Shown here: positions 7,263 through 14,970 of the stretch, one piece after another
How positions within the stretch are numbered: position 1 is the stretch's first letter
How the letters are laid out: every line of letters begins with the position of its first letter
Source of the DNA: Candidatus Latescibacterota bacterium
GTDB taxonomy: Bacteria; Krumholzibacteriota; Krumholzibacteriia; LZORAL124-64-63
Reading direction: 5' to 3'
Assembly (NCBI GenBank): GCA_030658975.1
Contig: JAUSBL010000081.1
Coordinates: forward strand, 1-47,698
DNA length: 47,698 nt
Made by a program: the position numbers and the translations under genes
The notes under the pieces: model-generated
What the model saw: the letters and a program-made list of their open reading frames with translations, nothing else
Database searches by the model: none
What the model was told of the DNA's origin: nothing

Positions 7263-8774
7263 ATGGAAACGACTCGAGCTCTTCCCGCCGACGCCGTCTT
7301 CAGGGCCAAGCCCCTGGTTAAGCTTGGCACGGGTGTCGACGGCCTTGATGAAGTGCTCGACGGCGGCTTCCCGAAAGGCCGCACGACGATGATCAGGGGT
7401 GGGCCCGGCGCCGGCAAGACGCTGTTCGCGCTGCAGTACCTGGTCCTGAGCGCCCTGAAGGGAACGGCAGGGATTTTCGTCACCTTCGAGGAAAGCGCCG
7501 ATGCGATTCGCATGAATGCCGCGACGCTGGGCTGGGACCTGCCGGCGCTCGAAAGGATGGGCCTGCTGTTCATCCACCACGCCAAGCTCGATTCGGCCGC
7601 GGTCGTTTCCGGGCCGTTTTCGCTGAAGGGCCTGATGGCCATCGTCGACGGTAAGGCCAAAGCCCTGGGCGCCCACCAACTGGTCATCGATGCCATCGAC
7701 ATCGTGATGCGCCGGTTCGGCGAAGAGGCGCGCGCCCGTGACGAGATCAATACCCTGCACGAGTGGCTGGATGAGAACGAGTTCACGACCCTGCTGTCGG
7801 TCAAGCTGAACGACGATCCCGATCTGACGTCGCGGTTCGGCTTTCTCGACTACATGGCGGACTGCGTCATCCGCCTGGACCACCGGGTGATGGAACAGAT
7901 CAGCACGCGCCGGCTGCGCGTCCAGAAGTACCGGGGTTCCTCGTTCGGGACGAACGAGTATCCGTATGTCATCGGTGACAACGGCATTTCCCTGGTCCCG
8001 ATCGCCTCGGCGCAGCTCGAACACAGGGGGTTGGGGGCCCGCCAGTCCACCGGCAACCGGGAGCTGGACGCCGCCCTGGGCGGCGGGTATCGCCGGAATG
8101 CCTGCGTCCTGATCGCCGGCGCCAGCGGCACCGGCAAGACCACCCTCGCCGCCACCTTCGTCGTGGCGGCTTGCGCCCGCGGGGAAAGGGTGCTCTACAT
8201 CAGCTACGAGGAGTCGCCCGACGCCCTGCGGACGGCGGTCCTCAATGCGGGCGTCGACCTGCAACCTGCTCTCGAGGCCGGAAACCTGAAGCTTGTCTGC
8301 CGCCTGCCGGAGAGCATGGGCTCGGACGAGCATCTGTTCCACAACCTGACGGTGCTCACTTCGTTCAACCCGGATCATGTGGTGGTCGACGCGATTTCGG
8401 CCTGCCATCGCATGGGCTCGGGAAAAGCGGCTTTCGACTACTGCATGCGCCTGGTGAACGCATGCAAAGAGCGGGGTATCACGTGCCTATTCACCAACCA
8501 GGTGCGGAGTGCGAACCCCAGCGAGGACCTGAGCGGTCTGGGCTTCTCATCGCTCGTCGACGCGGTGATCCAGCTGCAATTCGAGCTGGTGGATGACGAT
8601 CTGCAGCGATCGCTGTTGATCATGAAAGCCCGGGGATGTCGGCATTCGCACCGTCTGCATCACCTTCAGATCACCGACGACGGCATCTTGCTGAGCCCGG
8701 GGCGATCGCCGGCAGGCGCTGCTCCGACTGAGACGTCCGAGCGCAGGCCCAAGACCCAGGGAGGTGCGCGTTGA
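7263..8774 (+). CDS. kaiC: KaiC-like double-domain ATPase
   Basis: The 503-residue protein has two RecA-like KaiC domains. CI (about 15-245) has Walker A GGPGAGKT at 46-53 and the catalytic EE pair at 76-77. CII (about 258-480) has Walker A GASGTGKT at 286-293 and EE at 316-317. The CI end RVQKYRGSSFGTNEYPYVI matches the KaiC family well. CII carries Ser-Ser at 429-430, where cyanobacterial KaiC has the Ser431-Thr432 autophosphorylation pair. The C-terminal tail is short and not like the KaiA-binding tail of circadian KaiC, and no kaiA is present. A GAGAGGA ribosome-binding site precedes the ATG. It overlaps kaiB by 4 bp, so the two are co-translated. The likely role is a KaiB-regulated phosphoswitch in stress or time-of-day signalling; the output partner is not in the window. 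Confidence 0.93.
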   Translation: METTRALPADAVFRAKPLVKLGTGVDGLDEVLDGGFPKGRTTMIRGGPGAGKTLFALQYLVLSALKGTAGIFVTFEESADAIRMNAATLGWDLPALERMGLLFIHHAKLDSAAVVSGPFSLKGLMAIVDGKAKALGAHQLVIDAIDIVMRRFGEEARARDEINTLHEWLDENEFTTLLSVKLNDDPDLTSRFGFLDYMADCVIRLDHRVMEQISTRRLRVQKYRGSSFGTNEYPYVIGDNGISLVPIASAQLEHRGLGARQSTGNRELDAALGGGYRRNACVLIAGASGTGKTTLAATFVVAACARGERVLYISYEESPDALRTAVLNAGVDLQPALEAGNLKLVCRLPESMGSDEHLFHNLTVLTSFNPDHVVVDAISACHRMGSGKAAFDYCMRLVNACKERGITCLFTNQVRSANPSEDLSGLGFSSLVDAVIQLQFELVDDDLQRSLLIMKARGCRHSHRLHHLQITDDGILLSPGRSPAGAAPTETSERRPKTQGGAR

Positions 8775-9055
8775 GCGGCACTATCGGACCCTACAAGTTC
8801 ACCCTGTTCGTGGCGGGGAAGAGTCCCAATTCCCAACTGGCACAGGACAATCTCAATCACATCTGCTCGGAGTATCTGCGGGTGTGGAACTGCAAGGTCA
8901 CGATCGTGGATGTCCAAAAGGACTTCCAGAAGGCACTGGACTACGATATCCTGGTGACGCCGACACTGATCGTGGAAGGTCCGCGGGGGCGCTCGACCAT
9001 TATCGGCAACCTGTCCCAGATCGACAGCGTGCTGGTGACGCTCGGCTGCGACTGA
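8771..9055 (+). CDS. kaiB: KaiB-like thioredoxin-fold protein
   Basis: The 94-residue protein starts at a TTG whose last bases overlap the kaiC stop (TTGA). The sequence KFTLFVAGKSPNSQLAQDNL, TIVDVQKDFQKALDYDILVTPTL and RSTIIGNLSQIDSVLV fits KaiB closely in length and motifs, including the conserved LVTPTL strand and GNLS turn. KaiB switches fold and docks on the KaiC CI ring, where it modulates ATPase and phosphorylation. Here it is the sole partner, with KaiA absent, as in many non-cyanobacterial kaiBC loci. The start choice rests on the absence of an alternative ATG and on family length. Confidence 0.93.
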   Translation: MSGTIGPYKFTLFVAGKSPNSQLAQDNLNHICSEYLRVWNCKVTIVDVQKDFQKALDYDILVTPTLIVEGPRGRSTIIGNLSQIDSVLVTLGCD

Positions 9056-9112
9056 AAGCTGCCGCCCTACGCGGGCGGGCGCTCCGATCATGCTGCTGAT
9101 GGCACATCTGCA

Positions 9113-9157
9113 CAGGTGTGTCCCTGCTCAAAACCCCATCCGGTCCTGATGACAGCG
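9113..9157. repeat. Intergenic repeat type 3, copy b
   Basis: Partner of 6862-6905, sharing gtgtccct, ctcaaaaccccatc and tgaggaca/tgatgaca blocks. It lies about 60 bp after the kaiB stop codon. Confidence 0.65.
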
Positions 9158-9374
9158 CCATAACGGGCATCCGTCCTCTCTACGATGGAACCAACCCGAC
9201 AGAGTTGCCTCGATGTCAGCCTACTCATCGATACGATTATGACTGATTGACCTAGAAGGGCCACGAGAGGTCGAAAGGGATCCGGCGACGGGAACCTCGA
9301 TGACCAACGCGTTCGCCCGCGAAGACTGCCGGGGAGTTCGATTTCAGTGAACGAGAAGGTCGCTCGGGCGATCG

Positions 9375-9406
9375 GCAGCGGGCCGGGGGTCGCCCCGGCC
9401 CGCTGC
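9375..9406 (-). terminator. Hairpin terminator after the 50-aa gene
   Basis: A perfect 14-bp inverted repeat GCAGCGGGCCGGGG / CCCCGGCCCGCTGC with a 4-nt loop lies 8 bp beyond the stop of the minus-strand small gene. No T tract follows, so the efficiency is uncertain. Confidence 0.6.
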
Positions 9407-9413
9407 GCAACGA

Positions 9414-9566
9414 TCAATAGAGCACTTTCTCGATCACGAACATCAAGACGATAATCAAGAGGAAAGACGCGACGAGCAGCATGCCCGTGATTCTTTGCCG
9501 CTTCCTCTCGTGCATGTTCGGGTTGCTGTTGTTCTTGGCCGCATCGTGGCCTTCCGGGTGCGACAT
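9414..9566 (-). CDS. Small single-pass membrane protein (50 aa)
   Basis: On the minus strand an ATG at 9566 is preceded by AGGGAGGAG at optimal spacing. The 50-residue product begins MSHPEGHDAAKNNSNPNMHE, then has a basic stretch (RKRQRITG) and one transmembrane helix of about 18 hydrophobic residues (MLLVASFLLIIVLMFVI), ending EKVLY. The basic patch before the helix predicts a cytoplasmic N-terminus. A 14-bp hairpin lies just after the stop. Strong ribosome-binding site, helix and terminator together argue for a genuine gene despite its length. It belongs to no family I recognise. Confidence 0.7.
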   Translation of the reverse strand: MSHPEGHDAAKNNSNPNMHERKRQRITGMLLVASFLLIIVLMFVIEKVLY

Positions 9567-9637
9567 GGCAATCTCCTCCCTGCGGCGGTTGTTGGCCTGC
9601 CGAGGATTCGTTGGATTCTGTGGGAATTCGTGCGCGT

Positions 9638-10006
9638 TCAGACGGGAAGGACAGCGGGGGGGGCTCGCGGGTTGATCGGATGCAACTGCAAGCTTTTGTA
9701 GCAGGCGTGACCGGCGGCCTCGATCTGCGATAATGCCGGATCGCCATCGATGGCCACGACCGGCGTGGCTACCAGGATGCCTTTCAGAATCTTCCAGTTT
9801 CCGGGTAGGCCCGAAGATCGCGGGGCATCTGTCAGGAGTTTGAGCGCGGTCGAACTCTCGGCAGGAGTCGGCAGGGATTCGTAGGGACGATCTTGGTAGA
9901 GAAGTCGTCCATCGTGATCGTCAGGCAATGCAGCAGGCGCGATGACGGCCTGGAAACATCCCAATAGCAAGAGGAGGTGGAGGGCAACGGATTTCATGCG
10001 CTTCAA
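9638..10006 (-). CDS. Putative small exported lipoprotein
   Basis: The 122-residue protein starts at the TTG at 10006, or at the ATG at 9997 three codons in. The N-terminus MKRMKSVALHLLLLLGCFQA has a basic start and a hydrophobic core, and LLGC fits a lipobox with Cys17. The rest (DRPYESLPTPAESSTALKLL, GNWKILKGILVATPVVAIDG, AAGHACYKSLQLHP) matches no family I recognise. The ribosome-binding site is weak for either start. An exported hypothetical protein is the most that can be said. Confidence 0.5.
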   Translation of the reverse strand: MKRMKSVALHLLLLLGCFQAVIAPAALPDDHDGRLLYQDRPYESLPTPAESSTALKLLTDAPRSSGLPGNWKILKGILVATPVVAIDGDPALSQIEAAGHACYKSLQLHPINPRAPPAVLPV

Positions 10007-10140
10007 TCTAGCTTCATGGTGGGTCGTTATGCAAATAATGCCCGCTGTCCTTCATCAATATCCCGTACTTCTTGTCAGATCAGCAGTTCGTGCAGCCCTC
10101 TTGACAACTGATCATAGCCGGGGTGAGCAAACCCGACGGG

Positions 10141-10278
10141 ATGGCGCGGCACATGAAGGCCGATGACATCGTCTGGAGCGCACCCGTTCTCGGGTTGCTC
10201 ACGGCGGAGCTGCTGGCGATCGCGGTGGCGATCCTGGTCGCCAGCCGGATCCCCGCACGCAAGGGTTCGTTCCTCTAG
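10141..10278 (+). pseudogene. Possible permease C-terminal fragment
   Basis: A 45-codon frame from the ATG at 10141 (open from about 10105) encodes one strongly hydrophobic segment (APVLGLLTAELLAIAVAILVA) followed by SRIPARKGSFL. That layout, a last helix then a PAR-type basic end, recalls the final helix of FtsX/MacB permeases. Nothing upstream encodes the rest of such a protein. It may be a remnant or a chance frame. Confidence 0.25.
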
Positions 10279-10290
10279 GAACACACCATA

Positions 10291-10908
10291 TCAACGGTAC
10301 AGACTCTTGATCTCGCCCCACGTCGCGTCCTGGGCGGGCGTCGCGCTGTCCGCGGCGTAGACATCGTCGATCCACGTGTCCTGGTACTGGCCGCCGTCGG
10401 CCAGCCAGCGCACCGACTCGAACGGCGTCGTGGAGATCACGCCGACGAACCCGGACTGGTTGGGGGCCAGCGCGACGGTGAAACTGGCCATGACCGACAG
10501 GTCGGCTGCCAGGACCTCGAGGATCGGCGGACCGTAGCGGTTGGAAGCCGCGGTGAATCCGATCACCGTGCCGAGGCCGCTCGAGAACGAAATGTAGATG
10601 TTCTCGTTCCCGTTGCCGGCCAGGGCGCGCGACGAGGGGGCCGGATTCGAATCCGTGCTGTGAGCCGGCAGGATGAAGAGGTTCGACGGGACGGCAGCGA
10701 AGTGCAGGCTGCCCGAGCCGAAGGCGGCCGTCGGGCCCACGGTGTTGGACTCGAAGTCGGCATGCAGGATGGCGCCGCTGGCGGTGAGGAAGGCCGCCTC
10801 GTCGCTGTAGTAGGTGACGGCGGCGCCGGCGACCGACGCCGTGGCGAGCGTGATGAGCAATGAACCGATCAACCTGGACGCGTACGTGCGGGTGCGGTGC
10901 TTGAACAT
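10291..10908 (-). CDS. Secreted protein with WGEIKSLYR tail
   Basis: The 205-residue protein starts at the ATG at 10908 with an AGAAGGCAG ribosome-binding site. The signal peptide (RLIGSLLITLATASVAGA) is cleaved near AAVTYY. The mature part resembles the single-domain beta-sandwich proteins often found with PEP-CTERM systems: an AAFLTASG start, HADFESNTVGP, GTVIGFTAASN and a late FVGVISTTPFESVRWLAD. Instead of a PEP-CTERM tail it ends DATWGEIKSLYR, nearly the same as the tail of the PPC-domain protein at 3264-4217. The two proteins are otherwise unrelated. No transmembrane helix follows the tail. Function unknown; a surface or exported binding protein is plausible. Confidence 0.75.
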   Translation of the reverse strand: MFKHRTRTYASRLIGSLLITLATASVAGAAVTYYSDEAAFLTASGAILHADFESNTVGPTAAFGSGSLHFAAVPSNLFILPAHSTDSNPAPSSRALAGNGNENIYISFSSGLGTVIGFTAASNRYGPPILEVLAADLSVMASFTVALAPNQSGFVGVISTTPFESVRWLADGGQYQDTWIDDVYAADSATPAQDATWGEIKSLYR

Positions 10909-11072
10909 GAGTGTCTGCCTTCTGTTGGGATGTCGAGCCCGTACGCTAAAGACGACAATAACAGTAGCATATATGCCCATGCTGTTGCGATTTAATTCTT
11001 ATGTCATCCTTCATCAAATGTCCGTTTTCCTTTTCACATAAGAAGTTCGTTCTGGTTTCGAGGTTGTCCCTA

Positions 11073-11104
11073 GCAGAGGCGAGGCCCCGCGGCCTCGCCT
11101 CTGC
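11073..11104 (-). terminator. Hairpin terminator of the C39-like protein gene
   Basis: A perfect 14-bp stem GCAGAGGCGAGGCC / GGCCTCGCCTCTGC with a CCGC loop lies 20 bp past the stop of the minus-strand gene. No T run follows. Confidence 0.65.
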
Positions 11105-11123
11105 CGGGGACGGACTCGGGTTT

Positions 11124-13166
11124 CTACTTGGAAAGCGTGAGCTTCACCGACCGGCTCACGCCATCGGCCGTGCTCAGGCGAACCACGTAGACGCCGGACG
11201 CGACGGTGGTGCCATCGGCGTCGCGGCCGTCCCAGGCCACCGGGTGCCGGCCGGCGTCGAGCGACCCGTTCCAGAGCGTCCGCACGAGCTTGCCGCTCAG
11301 GTCGTGGACCGCCAGCGTCGCCGTGCCGGTCTGCGGCATCTCGAGCCACACCGTCGTGCTCGGGTTGAAGGGGTTGGGCGAGACGCCGGAGATGTCGGCG
11401 CGGGCCGGCAGTCCGGGGATCCCCCGGTCGCCGGGGACGGCGGTCGCCACGTCCGGCGGCAGCACGTTGCGGAATGCGGGACCGGTGTGCAGCGCCGGGT
11501 CGAAGTTGGTCCGCGACCGGCCGACCGCCAGGCCGCGTCCCACCGCGAGACCCGCGAAGGGCGCCGACGCGGCTTCGACCCAGTCGTTTGTCTGGGGGTC
11601 CCGGCGGAACGCCTTCGTCAGTTGCGAGATTCCGTCCACGACGTACACGCAGTCGCCGTCGCCGATCGAGACGTCGCGCGGGCGCGACAGCAGGTTGCGG
11701 CCGATCACCTCGACGTTCCCCAGCCAGTCGAGGCGGTAGACGCCCGGCGACGACTCGCTGGTCAGGAAGACCGTACCGTCGATCGCGCTGGCGGCGATCG
11801 ACGCCCCCCCGCCGAGGTCGACGCCCGCCGGGATCTCGAGCGGCGTCCGCGCGTCGAGGCTGCCCAGGTCGAACGGCCGCACGCTGCCGTCGCACAGGGC
11901 CAGCAGGAGGTCGTGCACGTCGTCGACCGCCAGCGCCGAGCAGGGCGACGGCGGCGTCACGGATGCGACCTCGACCAGGAGATCGTCGGCGTCGGGCTCC
12001 CAGCAGCGGATGGTGCGCCCGTCGAGCACGTAGAGGCGGCCGAAGCGGTCGCTCTCCACGGCGGTCCCGTCGTCGAGCGCGGCCAGTTCCACGTACTCGC
12101 GCGTGGCCAAATCGAACCGCCACAGGGTCGACGGCGCGACGCCCGGGACCGCTCCGGTGACGAGGTATGCCGAGGGCGAACTGCTTGCGCTCACCACATC
12201 GACGATCGGGGCGCCGCGGGGGCTCGCGATGGTGACCAGCGGCGGCTCCTGGTCGAAACTGAGGCGCAAGGGCTGGATCAGCTGGAGCAGCGTGCGGTCT
12301 TGCGATGTCGCCAGCCCTGCCAGCGGGCGGATCGTGATGTAGCCGTCGATGAAGCCGCTGCCGTAGTCGACGACCTTGTCCACGAGCCGCGGCAGGCCGA
12401 GTACGGTTCGCAGCTGTCGGCCGATGGCGAAGGTACGCATCGTCGGCTCCGACTGCGTGTCGAGGTCGTTGTCGTCGGCCGGATCGTTGAAGGTCAGCCA
12501 ACGATCGTTGCCGCTACGTTCCACCCCGACCACGCTGAATATGTGGCCGCCGTTGCGCACGATCGTGGAGCCGTCGTCGTCGTACCAGCCGACCACGCCC
12601 ATGACCGGCACGCCGGCGTTCAGCCACGATGCGATCTTGTCGAAGTTGGGCGTGTTCGAGCCCATCCAGGTGTGGTTGAAGGTGAAGAAGACGCTGCTCC
12701 CGGTGTCCTCGAGCCATTGCATGATGCCGGGGACGGCGGTGCCGCCGGTCCCGTCGACGGGATGGGTCTGCATGTAGAGGCCCATCTGGATCAACAGGGA
12801 TGTGACATCGTCGTAGGCGCCGGCGGCATGCCAGGCCTGCTGCGTCCGGTCGCCCGGCTCGATGAACGGATAGCCGTGGTGCGCGATGTAGGCCAACCAG
12901 TTCACGGCGGCCGTCGGGACGCAGTACATCCCTCCGTCGCCGGCGATGCCGTCGCGCCTCTGGTCGAAGTCCGGCACGAGGGAGAATTCGGCCGAGTATT
13001 GCTGCGGCGAGGAGTACTGCTGACTCCAGTTGGCGCGCGCAGTCGGGGCGAGCGATGCGGCACAGGTCACGAACACCAGCGCGCGCACCGTCCTGGCCCA
13101 GCGCGCGCGCAGAGGCGTCGGTTCGGTCGACCGGCTGAAGATGGCGAGTGCCTGCGGACGGAGCAT
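11124..13166 (-). CDS. Secreted C39-like cysteine peptidase with propeller and FlgD-like sorting domain
   Basis: The protein has 680 residues. Its long N-terminus ends in a signal-like segment (VRALVFVTCAASLAPTARA); a start inside this region is possible. Residues about 60-260 resemble a peptidase_C39-like domain: a candidate nucleophile Cys in GGMYCVPTAAVNWLAYI, a candidate His in NGGHIFSVVGVE, and an Asn/Asp in TFNDPADDND. The middle part (about 300-590) is a beta-propeller of LYVLDGRTIRCWEPD / DCVYVVDGISQ type. The end is a FlgD-like Ig domain (SPNPFNPSTTVWLEM, AWDGRDADGTTVASGVYVVRL, LTLSK), which in FCB bacteria marks proteins for outer-membrane export. A secreted peptidase is likely; the substrate is unknown. 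Confidence 0.82.
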   Translation of the reverse strand: MLRPQALAIFSRSTEPTPLRARWARTVRALVFVTCAASLAPTARANWSQQYSSPQQYSAEFSLVPDFDQRRDGIAGDGGMYCVPTAAVNWLAYIAHHGYPFIEPGDRTQQAWHAAGAYDDVTSLLIQMGLYMQTHPVDGTGGTAVPGIMQWLEDTGSSVFFTFNHTWMGSNTPNFDKIASWLNAGVPVMGVVGWYDDDGSTIVRNGGHIFSVVGVERSGNDRWLTFNDPADDNDLDTQSEPTMRTFAIGRQLRTVLGLPRLVDKVVDYGSGFIDGYITIRPLAGLATSQDRTLLQLIQPLRLSFDQEPPLVTIASPRGAPIVDVVSASSSPSAYLVTGAVPGVAPSTLWRFDLATREYVELAALDDGTAVESDRFGRLYVLDGRTIRCWEPDADDLLVEVASVTPPSPCSALAVDDVHDLLLALCDGSVRPFDLGSLDARTPLEIPAGVDLGGGASIAASAIDGTVFLTSESSPGVYRLDWLGNVEVIGRNLLSRPRDVSIGDGDCVYVVDGISQLTKAFRRDPQTNDWVEAASAPFAGLAVGRGLAVGRSRTNFDPALHTGPAFRNVLPPDVATAVPGDRGIPGLPARADISGVSPNPFNPSTTVWLEMPQTGTATLAVHDLSGKLVRTLWNGSLDAGRHPVAWDGRDADGTTVASGVYVVRLSTADGVSRSVKLTLSK

Positions 13167-13722
13167 TGGCGACCTCCGGGCGTCCTCGGCAGGACGCGGG
13201 GTAGAGTGTCAATGGAATCGAGCGAACAGCCGGTGCGGGGGCCGACTGCATGGTCCCTCAATGATACCGCCAAAACAGGCTGAAACAAGTCCTGTATAAG
13301 GGAGGGCCGATGTCGTGTCGTGCGAGCTGATCATGCCTTGCCAGTATCCGTAAAGCGCTGTCGCGAAGTCGGATAACGTCAGGACCGGTCCAACAACCGG
13401 CGGTTGTTTGCGCCGTTTGTATATGTACCACCGATGGAGTACGAGGAGATATACTTCTGGAATCAGGAAGTCCTGGCCGAGGGGTCGGACTCGAATGACT
13501 GCAACTCCTTATAACCCCATCGGCCGAGGTACAGAAATCGGTGATTGTGCTCCCAGGTGGGCTTGTGCTCGCTTAAACCGTTGCCATGAAGCCAATTGAT
13601 TTAAAGACCAAAAGACACTTGCGGGCGCGTCAATGTATAGATATTATATTATACAGTAATTGTACAACCGCCCGGTCGTGATAAACCGGGGCCACGATAC
13701 GGACCGAGGAGGAGAGACGATC
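13167..13722. other. AT-rich divergent intergenic region
   Basis: No gene is supported over these 556 bp between divergent genes. The right third (about 13400-13660) is much richer in AT than the rest of the window. A 7-bp hairpin (AACAACC/GGTTGTT, 13392-13408) and a probable promoter with a dyad (13619-13655) are visible. A 26-codon frame at 13434-13514 is likely incidental. Confidence 0.5.
13619..13655 (+). promoter_or_regulatory. Probable promoter and operator dyad for the FAS1 lipoprotein
   Basis: TTGCGG (13619-13624), a 17-bp spacer and TATTAT (13642-13647) form a plausible sigma-70 promoter about 75 bp before the gene. It is overlapped by a perfect dyad, TGTATA (13634-13639), 10 bp, TATACA (13650-13655), which could be a repressor site. 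Confidence 0.45.
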
Positions 13723-14847
13723 ATGAGAAAGATGGCAACTTCAGTGGTTCTGATCACGAGTCTAGTTCTGATGGCCTGGCTGACTGGGTGTTCTTCGAAT
13801 GAGTCGGGCCTGACGGCTCCCGGCGTGCCGGGCTCGGAGGGCGAACTGACGAAGGGCGCCGCCGACGGCGCTGATATCGTGGATACCGCCATCTCGGCGG
13901 GCAGCTTCACGACGCTGGTGGCGGCCGTGCAGGCGGCCGGCCTGGAAAGCGCCCTGCGCGGCGACGGGCCGTTCACGGTCTTCGCGCCGACCGATGACGC
14001 GTTCGCCGATCTGCCCGCGGGCTTCGTGGACCAGCTGCTGCTGCCCCGCAACCAGGGCAAGCTGCAGGAACTGCTGCTGTACCACGTGGTCGGCGACGAG
14101 ATCTTCTCCCGCGAGCTGCGCCGCGCCCAGTTCGTGCCGACGCTGGCGGAGAAGTACCTCTGGGTGCGCAAGTTCTGGAACGGCACGGTCAGGGTCAACA
14201 ACGCGCAGGTCATCGCGGCCGACGTCGATGCCAGCAACGGCGTCATCCACGTGATCGACACCGTGCTGGTGCCGCGCGGCTTCGAGCTGGTGCCGGAAGA
14301 GACGACCCCGGCCGGCGACCTCGTCGCGACCGCCATAGCGGCCGGCGCCTTCAACACGCTCGTGGCCGCCGTAGGCGCCGCCGACCTGGTGGGCGCGCTG
14401 CAGGGCGAGGGCCCGCTGACCGTCTTCGCGCCGACCGACGCCGCGTTCGCCAGGCTGCCTCAGGGACTGGTGGCCGCGCTGCTGCTGCCGGAGAACCAGG
14501 CCAAGCTGCAGGAACTGCTGCTGTACCACGTCGTGGACGGCCGCGTCCTGGCGGGCGACCTGAACTACTACCAGCGCGTGCCGACGCTGCAGGGCAGCCA
14601 GGTCACCATCGTCAAGTGGTTCGGCAACGTCTGGGTCAACACGTCGAAGGTGACGACGGCCGACGTCCTGGCGACCAACGGCGTGATCCACGTGATCGAC
14701 CGCGTGCTGATCCCGCGGGGCTTCACCATCACCACCAAGTCGGGCAACTTCGACAAGGCCGGGCTCGATGAGCTGCTGGCCGGCACGGAGGCCGAAGAGC
14801 TGCCGCCGACCGAGTTCGAGGTCGAGTACCTGGGCGAAACCCGGTAG
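13723..14847 (+). CDS. Lipoprotein with two fasciclin (FAS1) domains
   Basis: The 374-residue protein starts at the ATG at 13723, behind a GAGGAGGAGA ribosome-binding site. The signal ends in a lipobox (LTGC, Cys23), so it is a membrane-anchored lipoprotein. Two FAS1 domains follow, about 48-190 and 195-340. Each has the H1 and H2 boxes: GPFTVFAPTDDAFADLP with NGVIHVIDTVLVPRG, and GPLTVFAPTDAAFARLP with NGVIHVIDRVLIPRG. Such domains mediate adhesion in matrix proteins. The two copies are also alike at DNA level (for example around 14059-14092 and 14507-14540), so the duplication is recent or under homogenisation. A strong terminator follows. Confidence 0.93.
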   Translation: MRKMATSVVLITSLVLMAWLTGCSSNESGLTAPGVPGSEGELTKGAADGADIVDTAISAGSFTTLVAAVQAAGLESALRGDGPFTVFAPTDDAFADLPAGFVDQLLLPRNQGKLQELLLYHVVGDEIFSRELRRAQFVPTLAEKYLWVRKFWNGTVRVNNAQVIAADVDASNGVIHVIDTVLVPRGFELVPEETTPAGDLVATAIAAGAFNTLVAAVGAADLVGALQGEGPLTVFAPTDAAFARLPQGLVAALLLPENQAKLQELLLYHVVDGRVLAGDLNYYQRVPTLQGSQVTIVKWFGNVWVNTSKVTTADVLATNGVIHVIDRVLIPRGFTITTKSGNFDKAGLDELLAGTEAEELPPTEFEVEYLGETR

Positions 14848-14868
14848 CTGTCACGCAGGAACGTGAGG

Positions 14869-14896
14869 GAGGCGGGCCCCTGCGGGGGCCCGCCTC
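14869..14896 (+). terminator. Rho-independent-type hairpin
   Basis: A perfect 12-bp stem GAGGCGGGCCCC / GGGGCCCGCCTC with a TGCG loop lies 21 bp after the FAS1 gene stop. There is no T tract. Confidence 0.7.
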
Positions 14897-14970
14897 GAAG
14901 GGGGCTCTCCAGAGTGCAACATCACAATGATTCGATCCGACAGTACTGGTCGAGTCCGCGGGCGATCTTC

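Larger units (their letters stand above)
9056..9413. other. Intergenic region after kaiB
   Basis: No gene is supported. The region contains repeat type 3 copy b (9113-9157) and a strong hairpin (9375-9406) that would end transcription of the small minus-strand gene beyond it. Confidence 0.5.

Noticed and set aside
9088-9747. A 219-codon minus-strand frame over the region after kaiB
   Set aside because: It covers repeats and a hairpin, conflicts with the small membrane-protein gene and has no recognisable domain.
10640-10656. A gattcgaatcc palindrome resembling a tRNA T-loop
   Set aside because: It lies inside a coding region and no acceptor stem, D-arm or anticodon arm can be drawn around it.
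11001-13283. A 760-codon plus-strand frame opposite the C39-like gene
   Set aside because: Composition typical of an antisense shadow in high-GC DNA (Arg, Ala, Gly, Val rich, no domain); the minus strand has recognisable domains.
13434-13514. A 26-codon frame with a plausible start in the AT-rich island
   Set aside because: No clear ribosome-binding site pairing, no domain and no conservation evidence; likely chance.
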